Shown piece by piece: positions 57,136-64,000 of a stretch of 64,000 nucleotides of DNA. The stretch is from positions 186,001 through 250,000 of the forward strand of contig NZ_JBQKUO010000001.1 of assembly GCF_052156635.1 (NCBI RefSeq), given 5' to 3'. Each line of letters begins with the position of its first letter. Position 1 is the stretch's first letter. Source of the DNA: Nitrospina sp052156635. GTDB taxonomy: Bacteria > Nitrospinota > Nitrospinia > Nitrospinales > Nitrospinaceae. The notes below the pieces were generated by a model, which saw nothing but the letters and a program-made list of their open reading frames with translations, was not told the DNA's origin and did not search any database. Position numbers and translations under genes: made by a program.

Positions 57136-59208
57136 ATGCGCGTGAGAACCTGTTTCATTTCCTTGAATTACCTCCTGGCCTTTCTTGCCGTTTCCTGCCT
57201 TCTTCTGGGAGAAGTGATTCCGCTTTCTTTCGGCATCCTGGTTCTCACCATGCTGGGAACGTTTTGGATACTGGAATGGAGCAAGAAGATCCCCGTGATG
57301 CCACATCGCCTGTTTTCCCTGTGGAAAATCGGACTCATTGCCCTGCCCGCCATTTATGTACTGTTCCAGCCGAAAATGCTCGACCTGGTAACGGGTTTCC
57401 TCCTGTTCGTTCTTCTCTCGCGATTTTTGTTTAAAACCGAGTTGAACGACTACCTGTATGGATATCTGGTATCCATCGTCTGTCTTTTGATCGGCGCCAT
57501 TTTCACCCAGGACCTGGTATTCGCTTTCATGTTTCTTGCGTTTTACCTGATCCTCAGCTGGGCTTTGATGTTTTATCACATGATGGTAGAAAAGGTCGGA
57601 AGCCGCGCGGCCCCGCAGGCTTTCCGGTTTATCGGGGAAGCCGACACCGCCCGCGGCTCCCTGTTCGGGCTGTCTTCGTTGATGATCCTGGTCAGCCTGG
57701 TGATCACCGCCACCATCTTTTTCAGTTTTCCGCGTTTTGGGCTGGGATTTCTGGAACTGGCCACCAGCAGTTCCCCGGTCACCGGATTTTCCGACCAGGT
57801 GCGGCTGGGAGAGGTGGGTGAGATCAAGAAAAACCAGAGCGTGGTCATGCGCGTCGAATTCACACGCGACGGCAAACCCTACCGGCCGAAGTTGAAAGTG
57901 CTCTGGAGAGGGGTGGCGCTGGACCACTATGACGGCCAAACGTGGAGGTCCACCATGCCCATGGTGTGGCGGTCCCGCCATCGACCCGGAACCAATACGG
58001 TCCTTTTCCACGTCCCCAACCCGACCACCGTGGTGGAGCAGGAAATTTACATGGAATCGTTTGACTCCCCTGTGATTTTCACCCACGGGGTGCCAATGAA
58101 GATCGACGGCACATTCGAACGCATCCAGATGGATAACGGCCAGGTGTTCAAAACCACGGACAACCGCATGGGTCCACGCCGGTTTTCCATGATCTCCGAT
58201 CTGGGAGCGGACTACCATGCGTTCCGCCTGCCGATCCAACCTGACCTGAGTTTTTTGCAAAAAGGCACGCACCCTCACCTGCAACTGCCTCAACTCAGCG
58301 ACCGGCTGAAACAGTTCGCCCCCACGCTGGTAAATGATTCGGACCCCGCGGAGCTGAAGGCATCGAAAATCATGAACCACCTCCAGTACTTCGATTATTC
58401 CATGGACATGAAACGCGAAACCAGGCTTTCCGCCATCGACGAGTTTTTATTTGTGCGGAAGACCGGTCATTGCGAATACTTTGCGTCGGCCATGGTGCTT
58501 TTGCTCCGGATCAACGGCATCCCTGCGCGAATGGTGAATGGATTCATGGGAACGGAGTGGAACGAAATGGGCAATTACATGATCGTTCGTCAGGCCAATG
58601 CGCACTCGTGGGTGGAAGCCTACATTCCCGGCCAAGGATGGAAAACGTACGACCCAACTCCCCCCGACCCCAACGCGGGCTTCAACCAGCTCAACGCACT
58701 GACCCGCACCTACGACATGATGCGCCTTTACTGGCAGAGATACATCGTCAAATACTCCGCAAAGGACCAGGTGCGAGTGGTCGAGTTCTTCAACCGCCGG
58801 GCCCACGATTTCACCGCCCAGATCAAGAAAATCCGGTCCTTGACGTTTGACGACCTATTGAAAGCTTTGGGGAACCGGCCGGAAATCTGGGTGGGCATTG
58901 CCGTGGTGACGGCGCTTCTGTTATTGTTCCCGCGAACCCGGTTCTGGAAAGGATGGTTCTGGATACCCACCCCACCCTATGCGGCCCAACTGTACCAGAA
59001 AATGCTTCGCAAACTGGAGAAACGGGGCATCCACAAACCCGCTTCCTCCACTCACCTGGAGTTCATGGAACACCTGTCCGGTCTTCCCGAGGAGAAACTG
59101 GATTGTGTCCGCAAGATCACCGGGTTTTACGAGCAACACCGGTTCGGGAAAGGATTCGCCTCCAAACACCAGATTGAGCACATGGAAAAACTGGTGCGCC
59201 AGTTGTGA
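57136..59208 (+). CDS. TgpA-like transglutaminase membrane protein (DUF3488/DUF4129)
   Basis: A 690-residue inner-membrane protein. Six or so N-terminal TM helices (about 15-215) precede a periplasmic transglutaminase-like domain (about 225-560). Its catalytic triad is visible: Cys in RKTGHCEYFASAMVLLLR, His in QANAHSWVEAYI and Asp in GWKTYDPTPP. A C-terminal TM helix (about 605-625) and a DUF4129-like tail follow. This is the DUF3488-transglutaminase family, including Pseudomonas TgpA, which is essential in some species for cell-envelope metabolism. ATG 57136 is used rather than an earlier ATG 66 bases upstream. Confidence 0.92.
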   Translation: MRVRTCFISLNYLLAFLAVSCLLLGEVIPLSFGILVLTMLGTFWILEWSKKIPVMPHRLFSLWKIGLIALPAIYVLFQPKMLDLVTGFLLFVLLSRFLFKTELNDYLYGYLVSIVCLLIGAIFTQDLVFAFMFLAFYLILSWALMFYHMMVEKVGSRAAPQAFRFIGEADTARGSLFGLSSLMILVSLVITATIFFSFPRFGLGFLELATSSSPVTGFSDQVRLGEVGEIKKNQSVVMRVEFTRDGKPYRPKLKVLWRGVALDHYDGQTWRSTMPMVWRSRHRPGTNTVLFHVPNPTTVVEQEIYMESFDSPVIFTHGVPMKIDGTFERIQMDNGQVFKTTDNRMGPRRFSMISDLGADYHAFRLPIQPDLSFLQKGTHPHLQLPQLSDRLKQFAPTLVNDSDPAELKASKIMNHLQYFDYSMDMKRETRLSAIDEFLFVRKTGHCEYFASAMVLLLRINGIPARMVNGFMGTEWNEMGNYMIVRQANAHSWVEAYIPGQGWKTYDPTPPDPNAGFNQLNALTRTYDMMRLYWQRYIVKYSAKDQVRVVEFFNRRAHDFTAQIKKIRSLTFDDLLKALGNRPEIWVGIAVVTALLLLFPRTRFWKGWFWIPTPPYAAQLYQKMLRKLEKRGIHKPASSTHLEFMEHLSGLPEEKLDCVRKITGFYEQHRFGKGFASKHQIEHMEKLVRQL

Positions 59209-59296
59209 GCTACTTGACAGAACGCTGTCGTGCGGTGTCACCTGCCGCCGACGGTCTATATGAAACCGTTACTTTTGAAAAGGAGAACGCAACCCC

Positions 59297-59929
59297 ATGC
59301 AACGTTTTTTGATTGTGACCCTGACTGCTCTCATCTTCGCCATCCCCGGCCCGGTGGACGCGGCGAATAAGAAATATTTCAGCCTGATGATCGGGCCTTC
59401 TTTCCGCACCGATGCGGATTCCTCCTTCTCCGGCTCACGGGTTGCGGGCAACCCGCGCGGCGAACAGGATGTGGACCTGGGCGGAGTGGGCGGTGCGGCC
59501 GCGGGAATGTACCTGCCGGACAACTTTCGCGTCGAGGGTGAAGTCGCTTTCCGCAACAATGGAGTGGACGAACCCCTGCCTGCATTTCGTGACTGGAACG
59601 TGGGCGCAGCCACACTGATGGTCAACGGGTATTACGACATCCCCGTCCGGCACCAGATTCAGCCGTTCGTCGGCCTCGGGATGGGTCTCGGCCTGGCAAC
59701 GTCTTCACTGGAAGACAACTTCGGTTTTTCCGACACGGATACCGATGCGGTGTTCGCATACCAGTTTATCGGCGGTTTGCAGTACCGCCACAACAACCGT
59801 CTTTCCTTCTTCACCTCCTACCGCTATTTTGCGACCACCGACCCGGATTTCCAGTTCGGCGGGGTGCGTGCGCAAACGGATCTTGACAGCCACGACCTGG
59901 TTCTGGGCGTCCGTTTCGATTTTGAGTAA
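59297..59929 (+). CDS. Outer-membrane beta-barrel protein (OmpA-like, eight-stranded)
   Basis: A 210-residue exported protein: signal peptide about 1-20 (VDAANKKYF), then alternating strands ending 'HDLVLGVRFDFE'. The 'YFSLMIGPSFRTDA', 'MVNGYYDIPVRHQIQPFVGLGMGLGL' and 'FAYQFIGGLQYRHNNRLSFFTSYRYF' pattern is that of small opacity/porin-type barrels. It is the first of four related genes in a row (59297-61857). AAGGAG precedes the ATG. Function unknown. Confidence 0.9.
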   Translation: MQRFLIVTLTALIFAIPGPVDAANKKYFSLMIGPSFRTDADSSFSGSRVAGNPRGEQDVDLGGVGGAAAGMYLPDNFRVEGEVAFRNNGVDEPLPAFRDWNVGAATLMVNGYYDIPVRHQIQPFVGLGMGLGLATSSLEDNFGFSDTDTDAVFAYQFIGGLQYRHNNRLSFFTSYRYFATTDPDFQFGGVRAQTDLDSHDLVLGVRFDFE

Positions 59930-59965
59930 GGTTCGCCCAGGTATTACGACTCTCCCCAACGGCTA

Positions 59966-59993
59966 TTGACAATCGTGCGCCTTCGGCTATGAT
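59966..59993 (+). promoter_or_regulatory. Sigma70-type promoter for the second beta-barrel gene
   Basis: TTGACA at 59966-59971 and TATGAT at 59988-59993, spacing 16. It lies 31 bases before ATG 60024, giving a short leader. Confidence 0.72.
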
Positions 59994-60023
59994 TTAAATC
60001 TTTTTGCTCGTTTGGGGAGAGTC

Positions 60024-60653
60024 ATGAAGCGACTTGCAGGTTGGGCGGCAGTATGGTTACTGGTTTTCGGAGCCAATGCAGCGTGGGCGGGAAATCCTTA
60101 TGTTTCTGCCAAGCTCGGCGGCACCGGCAAATTCGACAACACGCTGGGCGCGGCCACGCTTCAATTCGATACGGGAATCAGTTTTCTGGGCGCGGCCGGT
60201 TACCGGTTTGACAAACCGTACCGCGTGGAACTCGAACTGGGTTACAACTACAACGCCTTCGATGGCATGAACCCCCAGACCAGCGTCTCGTCCACCGGAA
60301 GCTTCTCCGCGTTCACCACAATGGTCAACGGGTATTTCGACGTCCCCCTGAGGATCGGCGACCACAAACTGCCAATGGCCCCTTACATTGGAGCGGGTGT
60401 CGGTCTGGGCGTCGTCCGGGTGCAAACCAAATCGGCAAACTTTGTCGGCAACCTTCCCGATTCCGCCAGCGACATGGTCGGTGCCTGGCAATTGATGCTG
60501 GGCTTTCAAACCGACCTCAATCCGCAGTGGGTTTTGACCGGGGAGTTCCGCCTGCAATACCTGCAGGACCCCAACCTGACCCTGGGCGGCCGCGACCTCG
60601 ACACCTCCTATGAAACACAGCAGGTCCTCTTCGGTGTGCGCTACCGGTTTTGA
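60024..60653 (+). CDS. Outer-membrane beta-barrel protein, second copy
   Basis: A 209-residue exported barrel. Signal peptide about 1-22 (NAAWAGNP). Strands follow the same order as in the preceding gene: NPYVSAKLGGTGKFD, FLGAAGYRFDKPYRVELELGYN, TTMVNGYFDVPLRIG, MAPYIGAGVGLGV, and C-terminal QQVLFGVRYRF with terminal Phe for BAM recognition. ATG 60024 is preceded by GGGGAGA. Own promoter at 59966-59993. Sequence similarity to the first copy is moderate. Confidence 0.9.
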   Translation: MKRLAGWAAVWLLVFGANAAWAGNPYVSAKLGGTGKFDNTLGAATLQFDTGISFLGAAGYRFDKPYRVELELGYNYNAFDGMNPQTSVSSTGSFSAFTTMVNGYFDVPLRIGDHKLPMAPYIGAGVGLGVVRVQTKSANFVGNLPDSASDMVGAWQLMLGFQTDLNPQWVLTGEFRLQYLQDPNLTLGGRDLDTSYETQQVLFGVRYRF

Positions 60654-60936
60654 AACCGGCACTCCTCTTTCGATTCCTTTTCAATTCTTCGAACACTTAA
60701 AAAGGTGTGGGATTCCCCCCATTTGAAAACACCCCTTTCAGGGTTCACTTGATTGCCCCGCCACCCAATTATCCGGTGGAAATGTGTCCCTTTTTCCTTC
60801 ACCATAGGCAAAGGATATTCCGCCTGCTAAAATGGGCCACATAACTGGCAAGAGGAAAAGTCTCATCCTGCTTCCACAACAACTCACCCAACACACAGAG
60901 AGGAAATTTTCAAAATTCTTCAAGGGGAGGTTGCGA

Positions 60937-61224
60937 ATGAAACAGATAATTCCTGTTATTTTGTTCCTTCAAATTTTCCTTGTTCCCTCCACAGTCCTCG
61001 CCGAAAAATTTTACATTTCCGGTAAAACCGGTTTGCATCTTGCCCCGGACACACATTTGGGAGCGGCAGACATCGATCCTTCGCCGGGTATCAGTTTGCT
61101 TGGCATCCTGTATTACCAATCCGATCATCCCTTCCGGCTGGAAGATGAAACCGGGGGTAGGGACTCCAATAAAAGAGGGTTCTCAACGCCACCGGAAACG
61201 TTTTTTGAGATACCGTGTCTTTAA
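60937..61224 (+). pseudogene. Truncated outer-membrane beta-barrel paralogue
   Basis: A 95-residue frame behind AAGGGGAGG. The signal peptide (VLA/EKFY) and the first two strands (FYISGKTGLHLAPDTHLGAADIDPSPGISLLGILYYQSDHPFRLE) align with the start of the complete gene at 61237 (YFVAKVGFNHTPNTQIG..., FPGYTLLGGFGVQFDLPIRFE). After about residue 68 the similarity ends and the remaining 27 residues match nothing. In another frame the 3' end reads RKRFLRYRVF, recalling the closing strand FRYxF of a barrel. I infer an internal deletion plus frameshift that destroyed the gene. Confidence 0.6.
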
Positions 61225-61236
61225 AAAGGAGGTGTG

Positions 61237-61857
61237 ATGAAACGAATTGTTTCATTGGCTTTGGTCTCCGTTTTTTTTCTTTCCTCGCCGGCGATCGGGG
61301 CTCCTCAAAACTATTTCGTTGCCAAAGTGGGATTCAATCATACGCCAAACACCCAAATTGGCACTGAGCGGATCGATATCTTTCCCGGCTACACTCTCCT
61401 GGGCGGATTCGGCGTCCAATTCGATCTGCCGATACGTTTTGAAGCTGAATTCAGCTACATGCACCATAATTTCAATTTTGAAAGACGTTCCCCAGGTAAT
61501 ACCTATTTGGACGGATCCTACAAGGCGTTCAATTCGATGGGAAACGTCCTTTTCGACTTGAATGGAAAAGGGACTTTGAATCCCTACATTGGGGCCGGGG
61601 TCGGATTGAGCCTGGTCGAAATGTCTCTGGAAAAATCAAACGAGCCGGACGACGATGATTACGACCTCGAACCTGCAGCCCAGGGCATTGCGGGTTTGGA
61701 GTTGAAATCCGGAAACAGGAAATCCGCATTGATTCTTGAGTACCGTTATTTTGTTGTGGACGGGCCGGATCATCAATTTTCAGGATTCGGGGGCGGGACA
61801 GAACTCAAATCACACCAGGTATTCCTAGGGTTCCGTTACACCCTCGACCTAAGATAA
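61237..61857 (+). CDS. Outer-membrane beta-barrel protein, fourth in the array
   Basis: A 206-residue exported barrel. Signal peptide about 1-22 (IGAPQNY). It has the same strand order as its neighbours: YFVAKVGFNHTPNTQIG, LGGFGVQFDLPIRFEAEFSYMHHN, FNSMGNVLFDLNGKGTLNPYIGAGVGLSL and a closing HQVFLGFRYTLDLR. ATG 61237 follows AAAAAGGAGG; a GTG three bases earlier also starts the frame. It is the complete homologue of the truncated gene just upstream. Confidence 0.9.
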   Translation: MKRIVSLALVSVFFLSSPAIGAPQNYFVAKVGFNHTPNTQIGTERIDIFPGYTLLGGFGVQFDLPIRFEAEFSYMHHNFNFERRSPGNTYLDGSYKAFNSMGNVLFDLNGKGTLNPYIGAGVGLSLVEMSLEKSNEPDDDDYDLEPAAQGIAGLELKSGNRKSALILEYRYFVVDGPDHQFSGFGGGTELKSHQVFLGFRYTLDLR

Positions 61858-61929
61858 AGAAACCTTGCGAAAAGGTTACAAGGGGGACCTTAAAAACGAG
61901 TTGGGACTATTGAGGGCTGGCGTAATTTG

Positions 61930-62622
61930 TCAGGCGGTCTGGTCTTCGAGGCGGTCGAGGAGGTTCTGGAAGGATTCGCGTTTCAAAATTTTCTGGAACT
62001 GCGCCCGGTAGTTGCGGGCGATGCTGACACCGTCGATATAAAAATCGAACACCCGCCATTCGCCGTTTTCCAGAATCATGCGGTAATCGATGGAAACCGT
62101 GTCGGCGGGGGTGATGACGCGGGTCTTCACCAGCGCAAAATCGCCTTTCACGCTTTCCTGCAGGTAATGCAGGGTGCCTTCCTGATAGTTCTCAATGAAT
62201 TGCAGAAAGGACTGCTCAAGGAGTTTCTGCAACAGGCCTACAAAACGCTGCTTCTCTGCAAATGTGCGGGCCTTCCAGTGTCCCTGAAGAGTGGATTGCG
62301 CAAACCGATTGAAATTCAGCCGATCGTGAATGACCTGGCGCAATACCACGCGGCGTTGTTCCGCATCCTTCTTCAAACCTTCTTCCGTCACCACCTCCAA
62401 CACACGGTGGATGGTTTCCTTCAACGTGCGGGCGGGCTGGGAAAACGCGAAACCGCTCACCAGAATGCTGGACAGTTCTTTCGACGTACTCAAGGATGCA
62501 GGCGAAACGTGCACCGGTTTGTCGTGATTGCGGATGCTGGAAAACGCAAAGTGTGGGAACGACCACAGCAAAGCCAAAACCAGTGCGACCTTGGCCTTCC
62601 AGGAAATAGAACGCGGAATCAT
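61930..62622 (-). CDS. MlaC/Ttg2D-type phospholipid-binding periplasmic protein
   Basis: A 230-residue exported protein of the MlaC family, which carries phospholipid between outer-membrane MlaA and the inner-membrane MlaFEDB complex. Signal peptide about 1-28 (FPHFAFSS). Family hallmarks: 'LKETIHRVLEVV', 'VIHDRLNFNRFAQSTLQGHWKA', 'QRFVGLLQKLLEQSFLQFIENY', 'DTVSIDYRMILENGEWRVFDFYIDGVSIARNYRAQFQKIL'. No mlaD, E or F gene is nearby. GGGAGGG precedes ATG 62622. Confidence 0.93.
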   Translation of the reverse strand: MIPRSISWKAKVALVLALLWSFPHFAFSSIRNHDKPVHVSPASLSTSKELSSILVSGFAFSQPARTLKETIHRVLEVVTEEGLKKDAEQRRVVLRQVIHDRLNFNRFAQSTLQGHWKARTFAEKQRFVGLLQKLLEQSFLQFIENYQEGTLHYLQESVKGDFALVKTRVITPADTVSIDYRMILENGEWRVFDFYIDGVSIARNYRAQFQKILKRESFQNLLDRLEDQTA

Positions 62623-63003
62623 GCCTCAGCCCTCCCCAGTTTGGCGATGCGTATCTTAAAATAGAGATTCAAAAACGCATCCGAGCCTGGGTAAAAACCC
62701 TGCATATTCCTTGGTGGATTTCCGACTACCCTCATCGTTTATCGCCCCTCTGAAACCAGGCTGTTCCCAAGCCTGGGCCCTCTTTGGATGGGATTGAATG
62801 GTGATACAATTGTAACATAAAACTAAAATCTGTAAATACAATACGTTAACCGGCCCGCACCCCGGATTGGCCCGGCATCAGGCCCTAGAGACTTGAATTA
62901 CCTTGAAAAACCGCGTATTCCTTTAAATTATCCCCTACCATTAGTTTTCAGAAAACCGAATGATTTCCTCCCCGGGTGGGTGCCGGGCTCGAAAATTACG
63001 GGG
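62623..63003. other. Intergenic region upstream of the MlaC gene
   Basis: 381 bases without a gene. It holds a possible minus-strand promoter at 62809-62836 for the MlaC gene and AT-rich sequence around 62800-62840. I see no terminator or RNA gene in it. Confidence 0.5.
62809..62836 (-). promoter_or_regulatory. Possible sigma70-type promoter for the MlaC gene
   Basis: On the minus strand TTTACA (62836-62831) and TACAAT (62814-62809) are separated by 16 bases, giving a leader of about 180 bases. Confidence 0.45.
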
Positions 63004-63894
63004 TCATTTCCTCTGCATGAGGATGCGGCTGTATTCGGTGAGCTGTTCCGCTTTGTCGGTGTCGTTGGTCCGGTTGTAAATCATGATCAGGTTGTGGAGC
63101 ATCCGGATCAGGATCTCGCGGCTGGTGACGGGCAAAAGGAAATTTTCTTCAAACTGGATGCCAAAACCCCTCACCATCTCTTCACAGCCCGCAGGGGTGA
63201 CGATCCGGCCCTCGTTGAAGGGATCGAAGAACACCGGGTCCTTGTCCGAATCGCAGCGGACGACAAAATGGCCCGGCAGCCCGACGCCGGAGATCGGCAG
63301 GTCCAGCCGTTGCCCGATCAGAATGCAAAGGACGGAGAGGGTGATGGGGATACCCGTCTTCGCCGAGAGCACGGTGTCGAAGTAGCTGTTGCTGGGGTTG
63401 AAGTAATCGGTCTTGTTGCCGTGAAACCCTTTTTCGTGGAAGAGAAAGTCGGTGAGGGCCCGCACCAGTTCCGACGCACGCGCCTGGACACGGATGCGAG
63501 GCGCCAGGTCCGCAGCCAGGTTGTCCAGCGTTTCTTCCACCTGCATTGGGTCCGCATCCGGGTGACCGTAGCGCATGATGAGGCACACCCCCCGCTCCAG
63601 GTCGAGATCCTCGCTGACGGGTATTTGGGCAAGGGCTTGAAACTCCTGTTCGATCAGACGCGGTTCGATGCGCTTTAGAACCTGGGCGATTTCCGCACGC
63701 AAGGCCAGGTCCTCCACGCTCCGCGCCTTTTCAAGAAACGGGAGGGCCTCCCCGCCCAATTCTATCAGCCGTGCCTGCACGCGCTCGCGGACAAAGGCGT
63801 CGCGGTCGTCCAGCAGGCGGATGAGGGAATCGATTTCCGCGTTACCGGATTCGGGCGCGGTTTTGGGGTTGTTCGACGAGGGGGAATTCTTCAT
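63004..63894 (-). CDS. SirB1 family transglutaminase-like protein
   Basis: A 296-residue soluble protein. Residues about 20-100 resemble HEAT/armadillo-like helices (AEIDSLIRLLDDRDAFVRERVQARLIELGGEA). The rest is SirB1: 'FHGNKTDYFNPSNSYFDTVLSAKTGIPITLSVLCILIGQRLDLPISGVGLPGHFVVR' and 'FFDPFNEGRIVTPAGC' are signature segments. Most SirB1 proteins lack the transglutaminase triad, and their function is poorly defined. ATG 63894 is the only reasonable start. It is followed on its upstream side by a strong hairpin. Confidence 0.92.
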   Translation of the reverse strand: MKNSPSSNNPKTAPESGNAEIDSLIRLLDDRDAFVRERVQARLIELGGEALPFLEKARSVEDLALRAEIAQVLKRIEPRLIEQEFQALAQIPVSEDLDLERGVCLIMRYGHPDADPMQVEETLDNLAADLAPRIRVQARASELVRALTDFLFHEKGFHGNKTDYFNPSNSYFDTVLSAKTGIPITLSVLCILIGQRLDLPISGVGLPGHFVVRCDSDKDPVFFDPFNEGRIVTPAGCEEMVRGFGIQFEENFLLPVTSREILIRMLHNLIMIYNRTNDTDKAEQLTEYSRILMQRK

Positions 63895-63922
63895 AACACT
63901 TTCATTAGAGGGTGAGAGAAAT

Positions 63923-63960
63923 CCCGGCCTGGATGGAGGTTGCGCTCCATCCAGGCCGGG
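63923..63960 (-). terminator. Hairpin terminator at the right edge
   Basis: CCCGGCCTGGATGGAG at 63923-63938 pairs perfectly with CTCCATCCAGGCCGGG at 63945-63960, a 16-bp stem with a six-base loop. On the minus strand the following bases are ATTTCTCTC, a weak T tract. It would terminate a minus-strand gene entering from the right edge (stop at 63974). Confidence 0.75.
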
Positions 63961-63973
63961 TTGTGCTTTGGTA

Positions 63974-64000
63974 TTACAGGTTCGGTTGCGGGGTCATCCG
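63974..64000 (-). CDS. Possible C-terminal end of a gene entering from the right
   Basis: Reading in on the minus strand from the window edge gives RMTPQPNL followed by TAA at 63974-63976, then the hairpin terminator. Eight codons cannot identify a gene. The close terminator supports a real stop, but the call is weak. Confidence 0.3.
   Translation of the reverse strand, partial: RMTPQPNL

Noticed and set aside
59213..59236. TTGACA upstream of the first beta-barrel gene as a promoter
   Set aside because: The -35 hexamer is perfect, but no acceptable -10 hexamer lies 16-18 bases downstream (GTCACC/TCACCT).
1..64000. tRNA, rRNA, insertion sequences or prophage genes
   Set aside because: I looked for TTCGAATCC-type T-arms, CCA ends, transposase motifs and phage structural genes and found none that hold up.

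Overview
The window is 64 kb of gene-dense, fairly GC-rich bacterial chromosome with no rRNA, tRNA, CRISPR array, transposase or phage gene that I can see. The cell plan is Gram-negative: several outer-membrane beta-barrels, an MlaC-type lipid carrier, c-type cytochromes with signal peptides, and a periplasmic cyclophilin. A diheme cytochrome c fused to an ethylbenzene-dehydrogenase-type heme domain (a candidate nitrite oxidoreductase gamma-like subunit), together with many DUF1566, NHL and TPR proteins, suggests a Nitrospina-like (Nitrospinota) nitrite oxidiser. That taxonomic call is inference from gene content only.

Layout. 0-11.4 kb: 3' end of recJ, an ABC/FtsX exporter pair, two unknown genes, rfbC, hisA-hisF behind a consensus sigma70 promoter, a DUF481 outer-membrane protein, two small membrane proteins, an LD-carboxypeptidase and a nucleotidyltransferase-like protein. 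11.4-19 kb: two near-identical flagellin genes behind a sigma28-like promoter, then a four-gene Gld-like ABC cassette (ATPase, permease, auxiliary protein, DUF4340). 19-28.8 kb: a gene-poor AT-richer stretch, then dut, a macrodomain protein, an Nfu-type Fe-S protein, a LOG protein, a 34-residue membrane protein, a dGTPase, a zinc-ribbon/acidic-repeat protein that looks leaderless, an RDD protein, and an aminotransferase-serA pair for serine synthesis.

28.8-39.8 kb, almost all on the minus strand, is the most unusual part. Nine DUF1566 (Lcl C-terminal-like) domains lie in eight genes, intermixed with a parvulin PPIase, a SEC-C protein that appears to start at ATC, a single-cysteine glutaredoxin-like protein, an LRR mini-protein, a TPR protein, an NHL protein, a coiled-coil protein, and a small secreted protein whose 5' leader folds into three adjacent hairpins. 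A consensus promoter at 39.8 kb reads into this block. I recognise no published system with this layout.

40-52.5 kb: a B12-binding radical SAM enzyme, a TPR protein and a MidA-like methyltransferase on the plus strand. On the minus strand are a VLGQ-type NHL protein, the diheme/EBDH-like cytochrome with a secreted partner, glycogen phosphorylase, a PhnC-PhnD pair without PhnE, and a small cytochrome c with its own promoter and terminator. 52.8-64 kb: a polytopic glycosyltransferase-like protein, a DJ-1-like protein without the catalytic cysteine, two cyclophilins, a TgpA-like transglutaminase, a run of four related small beta-barrel genes (one degenerate), MlaC and a SirB1-like protein.

Coordinates use the start codon I consider most likely, which is often internal to the longest reading frame and was chosen from Shine-Dalgarno sites and family N-termini. 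No database search was possible.
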